64,000 nucleotides of DNA from Hydractinia symbiolongicarpus (lineage: Eukaryota; Cnidaria; Hydrozoa; Anthoathecata; Hydractiniidae): positions 19,259,501 to 19,323,500 of the forward strand of contig NC_079881.1 in NCBI RefSeq assembly GCF_029227915.1, in the 5' to 3' direction. Shown here in pieces: positions 58,864-64,000 of this stretch. The translations under genes were made by a program, and so were the position numbers. The notes beneath the pieces were generated by a model. The model saw only the letters and a program-made list of their open reading frames with translations, was not told the DNA's origin and ran no database searches. Position 1 is the stretch's first letter. Each line of letters opens with the position of its first letter.

Positions 58864-58983
58864 CACGATTGCATGGTATCAAATTTCCAAGTTTGAATGA
58901 ATAAAGTCCAGACTCATGAAGCATAGTACTATCATGTCGTCTTCCTTCATTTAAACTTGGAAATTTGATGCCATGCAATCGTG
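58864..58983. repeat. Hairpin with 38-bp arms
   Basis: Left arm 58864-58901 (cacgattgcatggtatcaaa...) and right arm 58946-58983 are inverted complements with about two mismatches, separated by 44 nt. A foldback MITE is likely. Confidence 0.75.
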
Positions 58984-59252
58984 TGTGGCCATTACAAACA
59001 ATTCTTTGATCAGAAATAGGTCAAATTGAGAGCACTGTACCAGCTATAAACACGAAGCAATTTTCTAGCGGTACTCCGTTCTAAAAACAGCATCTGCATA
59101 AACAAGTTCGCAGGCCGTAGAAAGTTAAAATTACGAGATTGCAATAAATGGTTGTGGGTATAGTGATTGTAATCTAGTAAGGTGTTGAAAATTACACAGT
59201 TCTGTAGGATTTCGACCAAATAATGGGACCATGTCTGTAAATTTACATGGGT

Positions 59253-61095
59253 ATGGATTTTGAGGAATCAAGAAAGCGCGTCGCCTTGGTAAAACTCCCT
59301 AATGATAATGGAACACGGAGAATGAAGGAAAACTTTACAAATCTACCTGTTTCCTTAAATTATCTTTAAAGCTTCAATAAGAGGGAATGCTACTAAGTGA
59401 GGAAGATAATCAGAATAAAGATCCACTACCACCACTGAATAACTTCCTGATACCATTTGATGAAAGTGGTTTTAATTTCAGTCACCCTTCTAGTTTGTTC
59501 TATCGCCACACCTTTCGAAATTAATAATTTAAAAGTATTTTCCAGTTTTGTGCCAAGTGATGGTGTTTCAGAAAGAAAAATCTGTGAAATTTGCTGCTCT
59601 TTTTATACGAATGAATGCCTGAGATGTGTGCAAAACAGAGCTTTAAATGATTCTCTTGAAGAGGATCAATTGAACGCAGGATATCTTCTGCTGATCATGA
59701 AAATACTGCATATCAATGTGAATAGTCATTACCATCTACAGCAGGTCTTTGCTTAGCAGGAATTGAACATTTTGAGAGAGTGAAAATTCCTACTGTGAGG
59801 TGCAGACATTCGATTGGTTGTCCAAGTTTGACATATTCAGACGATGTTTGTGAAACTCAAGATACACTGTTGAGCAATTGCGTAGAGAGCAATTTATATA
59901 GTCAGAAAAACATGGTATGATTTTCGTACTTTATGTGATATAGAATAACCTTTCTTTATCCTGATGTTTATTCACAAAAGTGCGTATAAATACAGTTGGT
60001 ATGTTAGTGATTGTCCAATTTGCCAGTTAAAATTTAGCAGAATTATAATTTTAGACATTTACTGATTTATAGGGGTCTAATAAATTTTAATAATCTTAGC
60101 ATATTGTTTTAAGGAACAATTTCCTTTTGGTGCGAAGCTTCAGAAATTTGTGGTTCATCGAATGGGAGTGAAGCCAGATTCATTAGACATGTTTTTTATC
60201 TAATGTGAGGAATACTTTATACCCTCTATTATTCATTGTATAGTATCTAATACAGTACTTCAGTTTAAATTTAAAATTTTGTTTATTTTATTTATAGATT
60301 CGTCCAGGTGATATTCTCAGTTATACATGGACTGATGCCAGAGGAAACAGCGAGAACGGGGCAGATTCTGGTGCAGCACGTGATATTCCATCTTCATTTT
60401 TGAAAGAAGCATTCGATGCTTACTTTGTGGGCGAGGAAGGAACATGTTCCGTATTTAAACGCGATTTTTACAAACGTGAACAGAGAGCAATGGTTAAATT
60501 TACTATAAAAGCATATATAGATACAGGATACTTTCCAACTTTGTTGTGTATAGCTTTCTTACGGTATTGTGTGTTTGGTGAAGTTTCAAATAAAGACTTA
60601 AATTTATTATTTTTGCGATTTTAATCAAATCAAAAGTAAAATTATTTCATTGATATTCAAAGGACATAATGTAAGAGAATTCGTTGATTTTTTGGTGCAA
60701 TTCAAATGCAGGTGTCATGCTACTAGTGTCGAATCTATTGTTACTGAGATGTGCAGAGGCCGTTGCAGAAGGTTTTCGAGGACTTAAAAAAAATAAACTT
60801 TCAAATGTACAAACAAGAACTTTCTTTTATAGGAACATGGAATCAAGCACAAAAAAGTTGTTTAATTTTTAAAGACGCCAATACAACTGATAACGTGAAT
60901 CTTTTAGTTATTTGAAAAGATACATTTACAGTTTGGAAAAAGATTTGTTAAAGCGATTGATGAAGTATTTAACTTGGTCAGATAACATGGTTGTAGATAA
61001 TATAGATGCAACGTTCACAAAACCTGAGTCAGTTGTGGCACAGAGACAGATTGGGACATAGATATCATATAAAGTAAAAGGCATTTTTTAAACAT
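59253..61095 (+). pseudogene. HECT-type E3 ubiquitin ligase relic
   Basis: Starts with ATG at 59253, 'MDFEESRKRVALVKLPNDNG', and moves through at least three frames: 'SEEDNQNKDPLPPLNNFLIP', 'KICEICCSFYTNECLRC', 'LCLAGIEHFERVKIPTVRCR'. Introns seem kept (GT at 59914, AG before 60114; AG before 60300). The HECT part begins near 60300: 'NSENGADSGAARDIPSSFLK' fits the N-lobe 'G-x-D-x-G-G-x-x-R-x-F' block. 'AYIDTGYFPTLLCIAFLRYC', 'FVDFLVQFKCRCHATSVES' and 'LKRYIYSLEKDLLKRLMKYL' followed by 'TWSDNM' (the L-x-F-x-T-G-S-D region) follow in order. I do not see the catalytic Cys with its 'T-C' context, since the text ends in stops near 61060. The ATG frame at 59460 mimics a signal peptide but is one of the shifted pieces. 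Confidence 0.5.
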
Positions 61096-61559
61096 TTGGT
61101 TTGTTTTATTTGGTATATTATTTTAAAATTTTATCGATGGCAATAACCTTGGTCCATTAGAAATTTTTAGTTTTTGTCCGAATGTTTTTAAAACTTCATC
61201 CCTGCAAAAATTAATTACCTTGACGTAGGGAAGATTATATATAATCTTGAAATAAAGTGGTCAAGGTGGCCATTCCTACTTAAGAAGCTGAAGTATAGTT
61301 GACTGCCCACGAAACATTTGAGTCGTTGAGAAGTCTACTTTTTTAACGTATAGTCTACTTTTTTAACGTATGTAATATAGGGATATCTGCATTTTATTCT
61401 TCGAGTATACTGCCATGTTTAAGATATTGTATATAAATATAGGTCTAATGCATTATAATAGTCGCTTGGTATTTTGCGATTATGAATTGCGCAATAACAA
61501 CCAATGAACATTTTGATCTTTGTATACTGGGTGCGTGTCTACCCCTACTACATCTCGAG
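61096..61559. other. Spacer between HECT and integrase relics
   Basis: AT-rich; a 20-nt word 'agtctacttttttaacgtat' is repeated in tandem at about 61331-61370. Nothing else is seen. Confidence 0.4.
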
Positions 61560-62310
61560 CAACATCGATGTCTTTAGTGTCAACTTTGATTCCTTGTTTA
61601 GTGGATCCTACAACTGAAGACACGTGAAATAACATGTCTGGTCTGGTGCAACTGATGACTGCCTAACATATCTAGAGTTCAAGGCTTTTGTAAACATGTT
61701 CAACTCGACCTGTAACACGGGCATAAAGTAAAAATCTAAAACTTCCTGATGTACCTTATTATGCAGGCGAATTATCCCTAACCATAGTTGAAAAAAGAAA
61801 TCCACTAACATAGATTATACCTATTTAAGCTCGCCAGAGAAACCTTTTTACGGCGCTGATTACGTGTAGAAGCGGCGTAAATGAAGCTGTTATCTCGACC
61901 AGAAAAATTGTTTGGAAGTCTTCACAGTAGATTTTCTCTGTTTCTGTATCAACTCTCAATATTTTTGGGCATAAATGATAAGTAGCCACAACAACAACAA
62001 CAACAAAAATAGCAATCATTGTTGCTTGTACTTATGTGAAGCCACAAAATTCGCCTGCTGAAACCGTCAACAAACCCATGAATAGAAAATCTAAAGTGTT
62101 TATCTTTCATTGCCGTCGATGTGGTAAATGTTGCCGCGACCATCAGTATCATATACTTGACGTCTGATTACGTGTCTGCGTCTTTCTAAAACACCATTCC
62201 GGTCGAATGATTTAAGCACTCTTCGAACAGCTCCCTTTGAAATATTAATTTCAAATTTTATGCCAAGGTGCATCGTCAGTTGACGGTATCCGTAAGAACA
62301 CGCAAATGTT
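61560..62310 (-). pseudogene. Integrase core (transposon) relic
   Basis: Minus strand, in pieces: 'YGYRQLTMHLGIKFEINISK', 'AVRRVLKSFDRNGVLERRRH', 'VYDTDGRGNIYHIDGNE', then after a shift 'HFRFSIHGFVDGFSRRILWL', and further on 'NKVHQEVLDFYFMPVLQVEL' and 'QSSVAPDQTCYF'. This order is that of the integrase core family common in cnidarians (YGYR, RR-Y, W/Y-H-I-D-G-N-x-K-L, I-H-G-x-I-D-G-x-S-R, then the H-x-x-x-L-x-F-x-F-x-P-x-L-Q segment). The two visible Asp of the DDE triad (IDG, VDG) are kept, but shifts and stops kill the gene. A CAA repeat interrupts it near 61990. Confidence 0.65.
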
Positions 62311-63299
62311 TCTAATTCTGTTGAAACCTCTTAACTCGTTGTCACTGACATTTAATATACCAGTGAGACAATTTTTTTCAAGTCTATTTCAAAGTTCTCA
62401 TTGTCAGATCGATGTCATGATGTTTGTTAATAATTATGCATTTCACTGTATATTTTTGCTATGGCTTAACCCTATGGTAGCTGCCTCTAATCAGGTGCGA
62501 CAGAGCCAGCTATTTGTTATTTCTTAATATTATCTTTTCCTGACTATATGAGTTCAGTAAAATGTGAATTTACAAGTATTGTTTATGCTTTTTAACCACG
62601 GCTGTTTAATCGCGGCAAACACGACTGCTGAAGCGCTGGTTAGCTTGTTGGAGGCGCAAAATGGCGGCCGAGAATAAAAACAATTCAGATAAATAAGTAG
62701 AGATAATTTGCATATCGTTTTTGCGCACATTAAAGGAGAACTTGATTGATAACAAGTTGTGCTTAAAATGTCCACAATAATGTTAATATAAAACGTGTTT
62801 TTTTATATTTGTGAGCTTTAGTTCCCAAGATATTTAAGGTCAAAGTAGTCTTACGGTCGCCGCCATGACAGTCTCGATTATCAATTTCTGTTCGGTAAAA
62901 TACTAACTCGGTAAAATACTAACTTGTTTGACGTAGTTCCGCGGGGATGTAAAACAAACGTGAATGAACAAAGCGAGGAAATGCTGCACTGTGCCTCCTG
63001 TGATTGTATGAGAGCAATTTTATTTATCATATTTTGAAATAAGAAAATAAAATAATTTAAGAGGTGGCTAGCCACCCCAATGATGAACTCAACCTGCTAG
63101 GTCTTTGGAAATAAGCTAGAGGTTGTACTCCTCTAGAGAAAATGCCTCAAAACCACAATTTTCCCTTTTTTCAAGGAGTTAATTTAAAAAAATGAAAAAT
63201 AAAAAAATAAAAAGGACACAACACATTTGAAAAGATGAACAGAACTTTAACTAAGGGCAGATAGGTTTCGACCCATATTTCTGAACCTTAGTACCCTGG
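62311..63299. other. Intergenic DNA, nothing seen
   Basis: No gene or RNA supported; a short direct repeat 'tcggtaaaatactaact' lies near 62892-62925. Confidence 0.4.
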
Positions 63300-63588
63300 A
63301 TGTCTAGCTGGGTCACCTCGACGATGTCGGCGGACGGTCATCAGCAGAAACCAGCCATCCCATCTTTCTAAAGTAAACTTTAACATCTTTCTGTTAAACT
63401 GTGCTATTTTTTGTTTTTGTACCTCAGGTAATAAGTGGAGCCGTTACTTTCCAAAGACAAGATCATGTGTGATCTAAACCCCCTGCTAATATTTTTTTGA
63501 CTGGGGTAATAAGTGGAGTTGTCATTCTCCAAAGACAAGACTGAGTGTAGTCAAGCCCCCTTGCTGACTCATTCTGGTTAAAATGTTC
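63300..63588 (-). repeat. Tandem-repeat tail of the USP element (two units)
   Basis: The complement follows the USP stop with 'gtcagcaagggggcttgact' and two units of 'cttgtctttgga.a.t.ac..ctccacttatta', then 'gtttctgctgatgaccg'. This matches 2083-2460 in inverted orientation, with one unit fewer. Confidence 0.75.
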
Positions 63589-64000
63589 TTACCTCAGCTC
63601 TTCTAAAAAGAAAAAATATGACTCGAGACTGTTAATAAGGCGGTCATCACAGAAAATTACTGCTCTATCGTTGCAATGTATCCACCTGTGAACCTTTTGG
63701 TCGAAGGCTATGGTTGTGTAGTGACTATTATTAAAGTTGCCGCAATGGTTGATAATAGCTCTTAATTGAAGCTTTTTATGAAATTTCACTTCTCCATCTA
63801 CGGTAAAAGGTAATGGTACCAGGGTAAGCAGTAATACGAGAGGCAATTTTTGACAGAAGGCCGTTGGCACTGGCAAAACGTTTTAGCTGTAAAATGAGAT
63901 GGGAACCGCACGACACTACCTTTTTTTCAACTAGAGCAGTTTGACGAGCGTTGCAAGCAAGGCAAAAGTAGGCATAAGTGTCTGACAACTCCTCGCTTTT
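63589..64000 (-). pseudogene. USP-type deubiquitinase, C-terminal part, frameshifted
   Basis: The minus strand enters from beyond the window: 'SDTYAYFCLACNARQTALVE' and 'KKVVSCGSHLILQLKRF'. This is the USP zinc-binding strand and L-x-x-x-L-K-R-F motif. Near 63815 the frame shifts and continues 'FTVDGEVKFHKKLQLRAIIN', then 'SHYTTIAFDQKVHRWIHCND' with the catalytic His region (usual G-H-Y is S-H-Y here) and 'INSLESYFFFLEEL', stop at 63589. USPs cleave ubiquitin from proteins. One shift disables this copy unless it is a sequencing error or a short intron. It belongs to the same repeat family as 1914-2460. Confidence 0.65.

Noticed and set aside
61949-62152. Cys-rich secreted peptide with a poly-Cys run
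   Set aside because: The Cys run is a CAA/TTG-type microsatellite read in another frame inside the integrase relic.
1-64000. CRISPR array, operons, bacterial genes
   Set aside because: Repeats found are tandem minisatellite or transposon type; gene structure is intron-containing and eukaryotic, so no prokaryotic feature applies.

Overview
The window looks like nuclear DNA of a cnidarian, most likely a hydrozoan of the Hydractinia/Clytia kind. The DNA is AT-rich and gene-poor. Its genes have introns with GT-AG borders, and it carries many decayed transposons of types common in cnidarian genomes (Penelope-like elements with GIY-YIG nuclease, LINEs, an integrase family, MITEs). The taxon is an inference from this overall picture, not from a diagnostic gene.

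Layout. 0-2.9 kb: diverged repeats, a LINE relic, a relic of a ubiquitin-specific protease (USP) with a tandem-repeat tail, and a frameshifted minus-strand ORF. 4.2-8.0 kb: an intact-looking six-exon gene for a new type I membrane protein. 8.0-8.5 kb: an open frame split by a 209-bp MITE. 10.9-11.8 kb: the 3' half of a second membrane-protein gene with a Thr/Pro-rich stalk. 13.96-14.4 kb: doubtful coding sequence. 15.96-16.95 kb: a one-exon class A GPCR. 21.4-23.6 kb: a 2.19-kb DNA transposon with arrays of short subterminal repeats. 30.1-32.9 kb: a Penelope-like element flanked by 540-bp inverted copies of its own 3' end, each with a hammerhead-like motif. 37.3-50.4 kb: two nearly identical five-exon secreted heme-peroxidase genes, tail to tail, separated by transposon debris. 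55-64 kb: a graveyard of multi-copy families: HIRAN-like, BEN-like, HECT-type E3 ligase, integrase and USP, all frameshifted.

The intact genes point to cell-surface and extracellular functions: two single-pass membrane proteins, one GPCR and two secreted peroxidases. The two membrane-protein genes share orientation, a phase-2 intron after the TM exon and similar starts of the cytoplasmic tail, so they may be diverged relatives. The peroxidases arose by an inverted segmental duplication that carried promoter, introns and 3' UTR. The USP repeat occurs near both ends of the window in opposite orientation.

All assignments come from reading the sequence by eye. Exon models follow from splice sites and phase arithmetic and have no transcript support.
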